A DNA stretch of 39,298 nt from Caminicella sporogenes DSM 14501. GTDB taxonomy: Bacteria > Bacillota > Clostridia > Peptostreptococcales > Caminicellaceae. This document shows positions 30,671-38,558 of this stretch, in pieces (the first letter of the stretch is position 1; each line of letters opens with the position of its first letter). The notes beneath the pieces were generated by a model. The model did not search any database and was not told the origin of the DNA. It was given only the letters and a program-made list of their open reading frames with translations. Where the stretch lies: positions 1 through 39,298 of the forward strand of contig NZ_FRAJ01000021.1 in the NCBI RefSeq assembly GCF_900142285.1, read 5' to 3'. A program made the position numbers and the translations under genes.

Positions 30671-31855
30671 ATGTTTAAAGAAAAAATTTTAAAAAAGGCA
30701 GAAGAAATTAAAGAAGAATTAATAAGTATCAGAAGAGATATTCATTCTCATCCTGAAATTGGACTTCAGGAAAAAAGAACTTCTGCCCTAGTAGCTGAAA
30801 AACTTAAAAAACTAGATATTGAAGTTAAAACAAATGTTGGCATTACTGGTGTAATAGGCCTCTTAAAAGGTAAATATCCAGGTAAAACAATTTTATTAAG
30901 AGCTGATATGGATTGCTTAGAGATGACAGAATTAAATGATATTGAGTATAAGTCTAAATATCCCGGTCTTATGCACGCTTGTGGACATGATGCTCATACG
31001 ACATGGCTTTTAGGTGCTGCTATGATTTTATCAGAATTTAAAGATGAATTACATGGTAATGTCAAATTTTTATTTCAACCTGCTGAAGAATCTCAAGGCG
31101 GTGCTAATAGGATGATAAATGAAGGTGTTCTTGAAAATCCAAAGGTAGATGCAGCAATAGGTGCACATGTATGGCCTATAGTCGAGTCAGGAAAAATCGG
31201 TATAAAATATGGCAGTATGATGGCAGCTCCTGATAAGTTTACACTCACTATATATGGAAAAGGCGGTCATGGCGCTGAACCTCACAACTGTATTGACCCT
31301 ATATCAATAGCATGTCAAGCTTATATGAGTCTTCAGACAATTGTCAGTAGAAAAATTAATCCAATAGAGCCAGCTGTTATAAGTATTACAATGTTTAATG
31401 CCGGTTCTGCTCATAATGTTATACCTGATCGTGTTGAAATGGTTGGAACTGTAAGAACGCTGACTAATGAATTGAGAGAAGAAATACCTAAAATGATGGA
31501 ATCTATCATCAAAGGAATAACTGAAGCAAATGGAGGCAGTTATGAATTTGAATATATACCATATTATCCTCCAGTTATTAACAATGATGAGATAACAGAT
31601 GTTGTTAAACATGCAGGAGAAGAAATATTAGGAAAAGATAATGTTGTAGAACTTAAAAATCCTACTATGGGTGGAGAAGATTTTTCTTATTTTCAGCAAA
31701 AAGTACCCGGAGCATTTTTTGTTGTAGGAACTTACAACGAAAATAAAAAAATTACTAAGCCACTGCACAGCCCATACTTTAATATAGATGAAGACATACT
31801 TAGTAAGGCTTCTGCTGTACTTGCTGAATCTGCATTATTATATCTTAATAAATAG
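30671..31855 (+). CDS. M20 family amidohydrolase
   Basis: A 394-residue metal-dependent hydrolase of the M20D group that cleaves N-acyl or N-aminobenzoyl amino acids. Metal ligands and catalytic residues are visible: RADMDCLEM, MHACGHDAHTTW (C104, H106), the PAEE pair (E139-E140), GAHVWP (H166) and KPLHSPYF near the C-end. No signal peptide, so cytoplasmic. ATG 30671 has a TTGGGGGGATTC site. It is followed after 15 nt by an AbgT-type transporter, so the pair probably imports and cleaves an acylated amino acid such as p-aminobenzoyl-glutamate. HipO- and AbgB-type hydrolases are alternatives. Probably controlled by the divergent PucR-type regulator. Confidence 0.93.
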   Translation: MFKEKILKKAEEIKEELISIRRDIHSHPEIGLQEKRTSALVAEKLKKLDIEVKTNVGITGVIGLLKGKYPGKTILLRADMDCLEMTELNDIEYKSKYPGLMHACGHDAHTTWLLGAAMILSEFKDELHGNVKFLFQPAEESQGGANRMINEGVLENPKVDAAIGAHVWPIVESGKIGIKYGSMMAAPDKFTLTIYGKGGHGAEPHNCIDPISIACQAYMSLQTIVSRKINPIEPAVISITMFNAGSAHNVIPDRVEMVGTVRTLTNELREEIPKMMESIIKGITEANGGSYEFEYIPYYPPVINNDEITDVVKHAGEEILGKDNVVELKNPTMGGEDFSYFQQKVPGAFFVVGTYNENKKITKPLHSPYFNIDEDILSKASAVLAESALLYLNK

Positions 31856-31870
31856 AGAAAGGGTGATGAT

Positions 31871-33403
31871 ATGAAAGAAGCAAATGTTCAAAAGAAAAAA
31901 TTAAAAGGGGTGGATAAATTTCTCAACTGGGTTGAAAAAGTGGGAAACAGGCTTCCTGAACCTCTTACACTCTTTGTTTGGTTAGCAGGATTAGCTTTAT
32001 TAGTTTCTTTAATCGGTTCTATTGTCGGGATTTCTGCTGTTCATCCTTTGACAAAAGAAAAAATTACCGTTGTCAATCTGCTTTCTAAAGAAGGAATTCA
32101 AAAAATGCTTATGAATGCTGTAAGCAACTTTGCCAAATTTCCACCTCTTGGACTCGTTTTAACATGTATTTTAGGGGTTGGTCTTGCTGAAAAAACAGGA
32201 CTGTTTTCTGCTCTGCTTAGAAAGACTTTGGTCAATGTAAAAGGTTCAAAAGTAATAGTCATTGTAATATTTACATCTATTATGGCAAATGCAGCTGGTG
32301 ATACAGGTTTTATAGTAATGCCGCCTTTAGCTGCCATGTTATTTGCTGCTGTAGGAATGAATCCAATAGTTGGTATGATGGCTGCATATGCAGCAGTTGC
32401 AGGAGGTTTTAGTGCAAATTTATTTGTTAACTCTTTAGATGTTTTGGTAGTTGGATTTACTCAATCAGCAGTAGAACTGCTTGACCCTAATTTTCAAGTG
32501 AATCCAGCTTGCAACTGGTATTTTCTCATGGTTTCAACATTTTTCTTAACTTTTGCAGCTACATGGGTAACTGTAAAAATTGTTGCACCTAGAATGGGTA
32601 AAGGAAGTTATGAAGTAGAAAAAATTGAAGAAGTTACAGAGGAAGAAATTAAAGGTTTAAAGGCAGCTGGTATTGCAACTTTAGCATTTTTGATTTTACT
32701 CATTATTTCAGCAGTACCACAAAATGGATTGTTAAGAGAGCCAAAAACTGGTTCATTACTGTCTTTTAGCTCTCCTTTGATGAAAGGACTTGTACCAATT
32801 ATAACTTTATTGTTTTTTATCCCAGGATATGTTTTTGGTAAAGTTTCAGGTAAGATTAAAAGTGATAAAGATACTGTAGCTATGCTTGGAGAATCTATGT
32901 CAGAAATGGGTCCTTATATAGTATTATCATTTGTAATAGCTCAGTTTATTAATTATTTTAATTGGTCTAATTTAGGAATTATAATGGCTATTAAAGGTGC
33001 AGATTTTTTAAAGAATTTAGGTGCTCCAACTCCTGTACTTTTGATATGTTTTATATTAATAGGAGCATTTATAAATTTATTTGTAGGAAGCTGTTCAGCA
33101 AAGTGGGCAATACTCAGCCCCATATTTGTTCCTATGTTTATACTGTTAGGTTTTCACCCTGCATTAACTCAAATGACTTATAGAATTGGAGATTCAATAA
33201 CAAATGTTATTACACCACTTTTACCCTACTTTGCTATACTTGTAGCTTTTGCTAAAAAATATGACAAAAATATCGGTATGGGTACTTTAATAGCTAATAT
33301 GCTGCCATATTCTATATCATTTTTTATAATTTGGACTATACAGTTATTGATTTGGTATTTCTTAAAACTACCACTAGGTCCCGGTTCTCCGATAATAATG
33401 TAA
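31871..33403 (+). CDS. AbgT family transporter
   Basis: A 510-residue inner membrane protein with about 11-12 hydrophobic segments. It begins with a polar helix and VGNRLPEPLTLFVWLAGLALL, and contains AGDTGFIVMPPLAAMLF, AAVAGGFSANLFVNSLDVL and NLFVGSCSAKWAILSPIFVPMF, all characteristic of AbgT (p-aminobenzoyl-glutamate transport) proteins. Family members carry p-aminobenzoyl-glutamate or export sulfonamide-like compounds. ATG 31871 has AAAGGGTGAT just upstream. It is the second gene of the M20 operon and is followed by a strong terminator. Confidence 0.93.
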   Translation: MKEANVQKKKLKGVDKFLNWVEKVGNRLPEPLTLFVWLAGLALLVSLIGSIVGISAVHPLTKEKITVVNLLSKEGIQKMLMNAVSNFAKFPPLGLVLTCILGVGLAEKTGLFSALLRKTLVNVKGSKVIVIVIFTSIMANAAGDTGFIVMPPLAAMLFAAVGMNPIVGMMAAYAAVAGGFSANLFVNSLDVLVVGFTQSAVELLDPNFQVNPACNWYFLMVSTFFLTFAATWVTVKIVAPRMGKGSYEVEKIEEVTEEEIKGLKAAGIATLAFLILLIISAVPQNGLLREPKTGSLLSFSSPLMKGLVPIITLLFFIPGYVFGKVSGKIKSDKDTVAMLGESMSEMGPYIVLSFVIAQFINYFNWSNLGIIMAIKGADFLKNLGAPTPVLLICFILIGAFINLFVGSCSAKWAILSPIFVPMFILLGFHPALTQMTYRIGDSITNVITPLLPYFAILVAFAKKYDKNIGMGTLIANMLPYSISFFIIWTIQLLIWYFLKLPLGPGSPIIM

Positions 33404-33413
33404 TAGTATAAAA

Positions 33414-33457
33414 TTAAGCAAGTGGCAAATTGTATAAATATTTGTCACTTGCTTTTG
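33414..33457 (+). terminator. Terminator of the M20-AbgT operon
   Basis: Arms AAGCAAGTGGCAAAT and ATTTGTCACTTGCTT (one mismatch) followed by TTTTGTTTGT, starting 12 nt after the transporter stop. Confidence 0.9.
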
Positions 33458-33536
33458 TTTGTACAATTTATTTTCGTTCCCTAACAATTGAAACCACAAT
33501 TTTTATATTTACCTACTTCTTTAAAATAGAAAATAT

Positions 33537-35375
33537 CTAGCTTATTCTTTTATAAGTTGGAACCATATGCTGAATATGACTGATTAGTTCTTCTCTATCT
33601 CCTTCTATTAGTTCTTTTAATCTTCTTAACTGAGCCTCTAATACTTTATAATCTATATATAATGGCTTTCCAATAAATATTTTATTATGCTGTGTCTCCT
33701 TTAGACCTTCTTCATCCATCAACAATTCTTCATATAATTTTTCTCCTGGCCTTAGACCAATAAATTGTATATCAATATCTTTATATGGTTCAAATCCAGA
33801 TAATCTTATAAGATTTTCTGCTAAATCTACTATTTTTACAGGTTCACCCATATCAAGAACAAATATCTCTCCACCTTTTGCCATAGCTCCAGCTTGAATA
33901 ACTAACTGAACTGCTTCAGGTATAGTCATAAAATAACGAGTTACTTCTGGATGTGTAACTGTTACAGGTCCACCATTTGCTATTTGCTTTTTAAATAGAG
34001 GAATAACACTACCATTGCTTCCTAAGACATTTCCAAATCTAACAGCAACAAATTCTGTTTTACTTTTTTTACTCATGGCTTGTACTATCATCTCAGCCAT
34101 ACGTTTAGTAGCTCCCATAACATTTGTTGGATTTACTGCCTTATCTGTAGAAATCAATACAAATTTTTCTGAACCATATTTATCTGCACATTCTGCAACA
34201 TTAAGAGTCCCAAATACATTATTTTTTATAGCTTCCTGTGGATTTGCTTCCATTAGTGGTACATGTTTATGAGCTGCTGCATGAAAAACTACATTTGGCT
34301 TATATACTTCAAATATTTCTTCAATTCTCTTTCTATCTCGAATAGAAGCAATCAATACCTCTAAATTAAGCTTCGGATAACTTCTTTTAAGTTCATTCTG
34401 TATATCATAAGCATTATTCTCATATATATCTAATATCAAAAGTTTTTTAGGTTTAAAATTTGATATTTGTCTACATAACTCAGAACCTATAGACCCTCCT
34501 CCACCAGTTACTAAAACTACTTTTCCTTTTAAATAATGACTCATTTCTTCAAGATTTACTTTAACAGGCTCTCTACCTAACAAATCTTCTATATTTACAT
34601 CTCTTATTTCTTTTACACTTACTTTACCATCTATAAGTTCAAACACTCCTGGTAATATTTTAAGCTTACATTTAGTTTTACTGCATTCTTCAATAATTTC
34701 TTTTATTTCTCTCTTTGAAGCAGAAGGTATAGCTATAATAATTTCATCAATCTTCTTTTTTTCAGCAATCTTCTTTATATGATACCTATCTCCTAAAACT
34801 GGAACTCCATTTATTAACTTGCCTAACTTAGTTTCATCATCATCAATGACTGCTATAGGTTTACTCTGCAATTCATCATGGTTTTTAAGCTCCTTTATAA
34901 CCATAGCCCCAGCTTGTCCAGCTCCAACTATCATTACTCTCTTAAATTTAGTTCTTTTTAAAATACTTTTTTCTTTTATTTTATCTAATATCCTATAACT
35001 AAATCTAACTGCACCTATAAATATAATATCTAAAATAAAAGTTAAAATATAAATGCTTCGCGGCAAATGATTTTGCATTATGAACATATAGCTTACACTA
35101 CCAGCTGTAGCAAAAAAAGATGTTGAAATAATCTGAATTAACTCTTCAATACTAGCATAACGCCATAAGCTGTTGTACATCTTAAACATATAAAATATTA
35201 CTATCTTTATTAAAGTTAAAGTCAGAGCATTATGTAAATAAATAGGAACATATTGACTTGCTAATTTTCCCATTAAATTGCCATCAAATCTAATTGCAAA
35301 AGCTATAAGAAAAGACAAATTTATAGCTAATACATCGACAAATATTAACAAGATATTCTTTAATTTTTTCTTCAT
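33537..35375 (-). CDS. capD: CapD/PglF-type nucleotide-sugar dehydratase
   Basis: A 612-residue membrane-bound enzyme of surface polysaccharide synthesis, probably UDP-GlcNAc 4,6-dehydratase. Four hydrophobic segments (about residues 5-130) anchor it. A CoA-binding-like Rossmann domain follows (VMIVGAGQAGAMVIKEL, about 148-164), then the extended SDR catalytic domain: VLVTGGGGSIGSELCRQ (about 291-307) and LISTDKAVNPTNVMGATKR, where Met stands in place of the usual Tyr, as is normal for the PglF/FlaA1 type. ATG 35375 with GGGGTGAG upstream is preferred; the frame is open further to 35411 without a site. It stands alone, with no glycosyltransferase neighbours in the window. Confidence 0.93.
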   Translation of the reverse strand: MKKKLKNILLIFVDVLAINLSFLIAFAIRFDGNLMGKLASQYVPIYLHNALTLTLIKIVIFYMFKMYNSLWRYASIEELIQIISTSFFATAGSVSYMFIMQNHLPRSIYILTFILDIIFIGAVRFSYRILDKIKEKSILKRTKFKRVMIVGAGQAGAMVIKELKNHDELQSKPIAVIDDDETKLGKLINGVPVLGDRYHIKKIAEKKKIDEIIIAIPSASKREIKEIIEECSKTKCKLKILPGVFELIDGKVSVKEIRDVNIEDLLGREPVKVNLEEMSHYLKGKVVLVTGGGGSIGSELCRQISNFKPKKLLILDIYENNAYDIQNELKRSYPKLNLEVLIASIRDRKRIEEIFEVYKPNVVFHAAAHKHVPLMEANPQEAIKNNVFGTLNVAECADKYGSEKFVLISTDKAVNPTNVMGATKRMAEMIVQAMSKKSKTEFVAVRFGNVLGSNGSVIPLFKKQIANGGPVTVTHPEVTRYFMTIPEAVQLVIQAGAMAKGGEIFVLDMGEPVKIVDLAENLIRLSGFEPYKDIDIQFIGLRPGEKLYEELLMDEEGLKETQHNKIFIGKPLYIDYKVLEAQLRRLKELIEGDREELISHIQHMVPTYKRIS

Positions 35376-35437
35376 GTACTCACCCCGATATTTTATAACT
35401 ATTATTAACAAACAATTTTACTACTGTAATTATAACA

Positions 35438-35475
35438 TAAATAAATGCCTAAGATAACTCTTAGACATTTATTGC
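35438..35475 (-). terminator. Hairpin at the end of the Rpn remnant
   Basis: Arms AATAAATGCCTAAGA and TCTTAGACATTTATT with a 4-nt loop; moderately T-rich beyond. It lies directly after the degenerate Rpn sequence and before the capD leader. Confidence 0.6.
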
Positions 35476-35479
35476 TTTT

Positions 35480-35625
35480 CATTAGCCCTTCTTCTCTTTC
35501 TTCTTTTTCCATTCTATTTATATCAAATAGCAAATATTTAAAGTTTACTATGTTTTCTTCAAACATTTCACATCCACTCAATATTTCTTTAAAGCTTCTT
35601 ACTCCTATTCATTTGTTTTTTTAAT
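35480..35625 (-). pseudogene. Rpn-type gene remnant
   Basis: The minus strand encodes RSFKEILSGCEMFEENIV and NFKYLLFDINRMEKEE, nearly the same as residues 145-178 of the intact Rpn protein (27482-28504). The upstream tryptophan codon is changed to TGA, and after MEKEE the sequence jumps to REEG, a segment found about 100 residues later in the intact protein. So an internal deletion, probably between GAAGAA repeats, and a stop have destroyed it. About 140 bp remain. Confidence 0.85.
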
Positions 35626-35681
35626 TAATAATACAATCTATATTAAAAGATTTTTAGCAGATAACTTATTTATTAATTATT

Positions 35682-36258
35682 CTACTGACTTGTAATTTTA
35701 TGTTTACATTTGTCACGTACACTTGACAATCCGTATAAATTTATTATCCATGATGGAATTTTATTACAATCATCGACATTAACTGGTTTTAATATCTCTT
35801 TAAGTATATTATAAGCTTTGATATTCATTCTTAAAAAATAAAAAAATGTAAAAATGCTAGCTCCTATTACTATAATTAAATTTAATGAATCATTAGCAAT
35901 TTTTAAAGACAAAATATATGCATAAACAAAAATATTTATTGCACTAATAACTAAATACATATTAAATATCTTAGTTTCTGTTTTATGTAAATAATATTTA
36001 ATATTAAAATCTTTATTTTGAGATAAATTATAATATAATTCATTTACTACAATTTGTTCCATATCTTCCATATCTTTATGCTTAAAAAACATCAAATTTT
36101 GCAATACTATAGCAGAATATTTATAAATGGTATGCCATTTCATATAATTAATAATTACGTGTGCTAATATAAAGCTGACCAAAATAAAACAAGGATATAT
36201 AAATTCAATGTATTTTAAATCAGATAATAATTTGATATTAGCTAATATTAATCCTAAT
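35682..36258 (-). pseudogene. Membrane protein gene truncated at its 5' end
   Basis: Not recognised. The open frame runs to 36380, but its first 40 residues are antisense of an istA fragment and are probably not original. The remaining part has about four hydrophobic segments (IEFIYPCFILVSFILAHVII, FNMYLVISAINIFVYAYIL, LNLIIVIGASIFTFFYFL and a first one at the break) and a charged middle loop (FFKHKDMEDMEQIVVNELYYN). It ends SVRDKCKHKITSQ. The native start was probably removed when the IS21 fragment came to lie at about 36260. No family can be assigned. Confidence 0.6.
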
Positions 36259-36261
36259 ATT

Positions 36262-36921
36262 GTTCCAAAAAGATTACTTACAGATAACATGAGTAGTATA
36301 GTAAATGTAAAAACTAAAAAGTTTACTGAGGAGTTTAGACAGTTTTCAAAAGATTTTAATTTTACACCAGAAAAATGCAATGTAAGATCTCCTCAAACAA
36401 AAGGAAAAGTAGAGTCTGCTAACAGGTTTATTAGTAGGTTGGTTCCCTATAATTATGAATTTGAAAATGAGGAAGAATTGATTGAAATAATAAATAGATT
36501 AAGTGATGAAGTAAATAATGAGATAAATCAAACTACAGGGGTAAAACCTATAATGCTTATAAAAAAAGAAAAGGAATATCTTTCTCCTTTACCAAACAAA
36601 GAAATAATTGAATCTTACTTAAATTATATGAAACCCACCACAATTCATAATGATTCAATGATTTACTATAAAGGAAAAAGATATTCTGCAGCACACAAGT
36701 TTATTAATAAAATTCTAAAAGTAAGAGAATTAGATAATAAACTGTATATTTATAATAACACAGATTTAATAAGAATACACCCATTAACACAAAAAATAAT
36801 AAATTATCATGAAGATGATTATAAAAAAATAATGGCTGAAAAATTACCATTTAAAAATGAAGATGATATTGAAGCTTTTACAATTAGAAATTTAGAAATA
36901 TTAGATAACTTGAAAGGATAG
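36262..36921 (+). pseudogene. istA: IS21-type transposase IstA, C-terminal fragment
   Basis: From VPKRLLTDNMSSIVN (matching VPKEILFDNMKTIVN in the second IS21 at the window's end) to the stop, this is the C-terminal third of IstA: CNVRSPQTKGKVESANRFI with the last catalytic glutamate, then the C-terminal beta-rich domain (YKGKRYSAAHKFINKILKVRELDNKLYIY). The N-terminal helix-turn-helix and the first catalytic Asp are missing. The frame continues leftward to 36208 only by chance, through DNA of the neighbouring membrane gene. istB follows after 5 nt, as usual in IS21. Confidence 0.85.
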
Positions 36922-36926
36922 ATAAA

Positions 36927-37682
36927 ATGAGTACATATACAGCTTTACTGAATAATTTAGAAGAATTAAAACTACATCAAATAAAAGAAAATTTAGATAC
37001 ATATATAGATTTAATTACCAATAAAGAAAAAACAGTTGTAGACGCATTATATGAGCTAACAAAATTAGAAATAAAACTTAAGGAAGAAAAAGCCACAAAT
37101 GCATGTGTAAAAGTAGCAAATTTTCCTTTTATAAAAACATTAGATGACTTTGGCTTTACATTCCAACCTTCAATAAATCAGGATAAAATTAGAGACCTTC
37201 ATCCCTTGAGGTTCCTAGAGAAAAAAGAAAATGTACTGTTTTTAGGTAATTCTGGTGTTAGAAAAACTCACCTATCGGTATCGATAGGTATAGCAGCAGC
37301 TAAAAAAAGGAATTCTACATATTTTATAAACTGTCATGACCTACTATTAAATCTAAAGAAGGCTCATTTAGAAAATAGGTTAGAAGCAAGACTTAAACAC
37401 TATGCAAAATATAAACTTCTAATAATAGACGAAATAGGTTATTTACTTATTTCTAAAGAAGAAGGAAATATGTTTTTTCAGCTAATAAATAAAAGATACG
37501 AAAAATCTAGCACTATAATTACTACTAACAAGGAGTTTAGTAAATGGCATGAGATATTTGGAGATGTAACAATTGCTAACGCAATACTAGATAGGTTATT
37601 GCATCATTCTACAGTTGAAAAGATAACATGTAAATCTTACAGAGTTAAAGACAAAATATTTACAAGTAATTCCAAAGAATAA
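36927..37682 (+). CDS. istB: IS21-type helper ATPase IstB with altered Walker A
   Basis: A 251-residue AAA+ ATPase that assists IstA in choosing target DNA. N-terminal helical domain (YTALLNNLEELKLHQIKENL), then Walker A at 107-114, Walker B LLIIDEIGYL, sensor ITTNK and the C-terminal FGDVTIANAILDRLLHHS, all in their normal places and close to usual length. Walker A reads GNSGVRKT, where the invariant glycine before lysine is Arg112; one G-to-A change (GGA to AGA) explains it. ATP binding is probably lost, so this copy is likely inactive. With the truncated istA, the whole element is a decayed remnant. Confidence 0.9.
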   Translation: MSTYTALLNNLEELKLHQIKENLDTYIDLITNKEKTVVDALYELTKLEIKLKEEKATNACVKVANFPFIKTLDDFGFTFQPSINQDKIRDLHPLRFLEKKENVLFLGNSGVRKTHLSVSIGIAAAKKRNSTYFINCHDLLLNLKKAHLENRLEARLKHYAKYKLLIIDEIGYLLISKEEGNMFFQLINKRYEKSSTIITTNKEFSKWHEIFGDVTIANAILDRLLHHSTVEKITCKSYRVKDKIFTSNSKE

Positions 37683-37956
37683 TTAGTCAAAAGTGTTAAA
37701 AGTTATATTTGCAAATATGTTAGAAATAATATTAACATTAACATCAGATTCTAGTTTTGATGACATCATTCCACTTCCTTAACGCTCACCACCATAGCTT
37801 TTGACCACAGCAGCTTAAGGTGGTTTGAAGCCTCTACCTGAATAGCTACCTGAATAGCGACTCCGAAAGGCCTACCTTCATCTTTTATAGAGCATAGCTT
37901 TTGTATTTCAACTATCTATGCATCTTTGCCTTCGTGGCACACAAGCGTCCCTTTGG
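37683..37956. other. GC-richer segment without recognised gene
   Basis: The first 60 bp are ordinary AT-rich IS21 flank. From about 37740 to 37956 the base composition rises clearly (by eye about 45% G+C against under 30% around it). Minus strand has an open run from the codons RPFGVAIQVAIQVEASNH to WSKAMVVSVKEVE and stop (about 37870 to 37760), with the 12-bp unit GCTATTCAGGTA repeated twice in tandem. No family was recognised. Its upper end replaces the C-terminus of the VanZ-like gene. Confidence 0.5.
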
Positions 37957-38317
37957 TTTGACAAATAGCTGATGAACTTCATCACTTACAGCATAAAATA
38001 TGCAAAATATAATAGAAAATATAAATGCTTTAAAACCCTTAACTCCACTTCTCACAAACACATTACTCAAGAACCAAGTTCGAAGTAAAATGGGCATATT
38101 TTCTCACAATATGATTAAAGTTTTCTACTAAATCTATCCCTGGTTTTCCATCATCTAAATCAACTACTCTGTCAACAGTCTCTATGATAACCTTTGTAAC
38201 CTTTTTACTTAACCCATCAGACTCCACTGCTAGCTGAGCCGATAAATAAAATATAAGGACAAACCATAATAATACAGCTGTCCAGGATAAAATGATGATT
38301 ATCTTATTTTTATCCAT
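37957..38317 (-). pseudogene. VanZ-like family gene, frameshifted and truncated
   Basis: The frame from ATG 38317 encodes a hydrophobic start (IIIILSWTAVLLWFVLIFYLSAQ) and NFNHIVRKYAHFTSNLVLE then stops. VRKYAHF is the VanZ hallmark. In another frame from about 38070 the protein resumes: FLSNVFVRSGVKGFKAFIFSIIFCIFYAVSDEVHQLFV, containing the second VanZ hallmark (SDEVHQLFV). A small deletion near 38070 (CTTGAGTAATG) breaks the frame. After HQLFV the usual PGR..Q..D segment is absent, replaced by the GC-richer segment. VanZ proteins are small membrane proteins; this one is not functional as it stands. Confidence 0.85.
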
Positions 38318-38490
38318 TTGATATCAAATCCTCACTTCTAGCACAATATATTGCACATCCTAATCCTTTAAGCTCTTTTTGGCTTGTATAATAAATATTT
38401 ACCATAAAATATATATAAGACAAATAGTAATCTTATTTTTATTTTACATATATTGCATCCTATCTGTAAATGATAAAATAAGAAAGAACA
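38318..38490. other. Intergenic region
   Basis: AT-rich DNA between the VanZ-like pseudogene and the second IS21. It should contain the old VanZ promoter; nothing distinct was recognised. Confidence 0.4.
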
Positions 38491-38530
38491 AAAAGTGGAA
38501 AATAAAAATGTACAATTTTGTACATTAATT
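38491..38530 (+). repeat. Candidate left end of the second IS21
   Basis: The sequence from TGGAAAATAAAAATG continues into TGTACAATTTTGTACA (38509-38524), arms TGTACAA/TTGTACA. Short repeats of this kind lie at IS21 ends and bind the transposase. The istA start follows about 35 nt later. The partner end is outside the window. Confidence 0.45.
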
Positions 38531-38558
38531 TGGTATCCTTCTATCAGGAGGGATATCA

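Noticed and set aside
31304-31612. Minus-strand ORF of 102 residues
   Set aside because: It is the antisense shadow of the M20 hydrolase gene.
36208-37682. The two IS21 parts as one element split by an inversion or insertion
   Set aside because: They overlap in the VPK..L.DNM region and differ in sequence there, so they come from two distinct IS21 elements.
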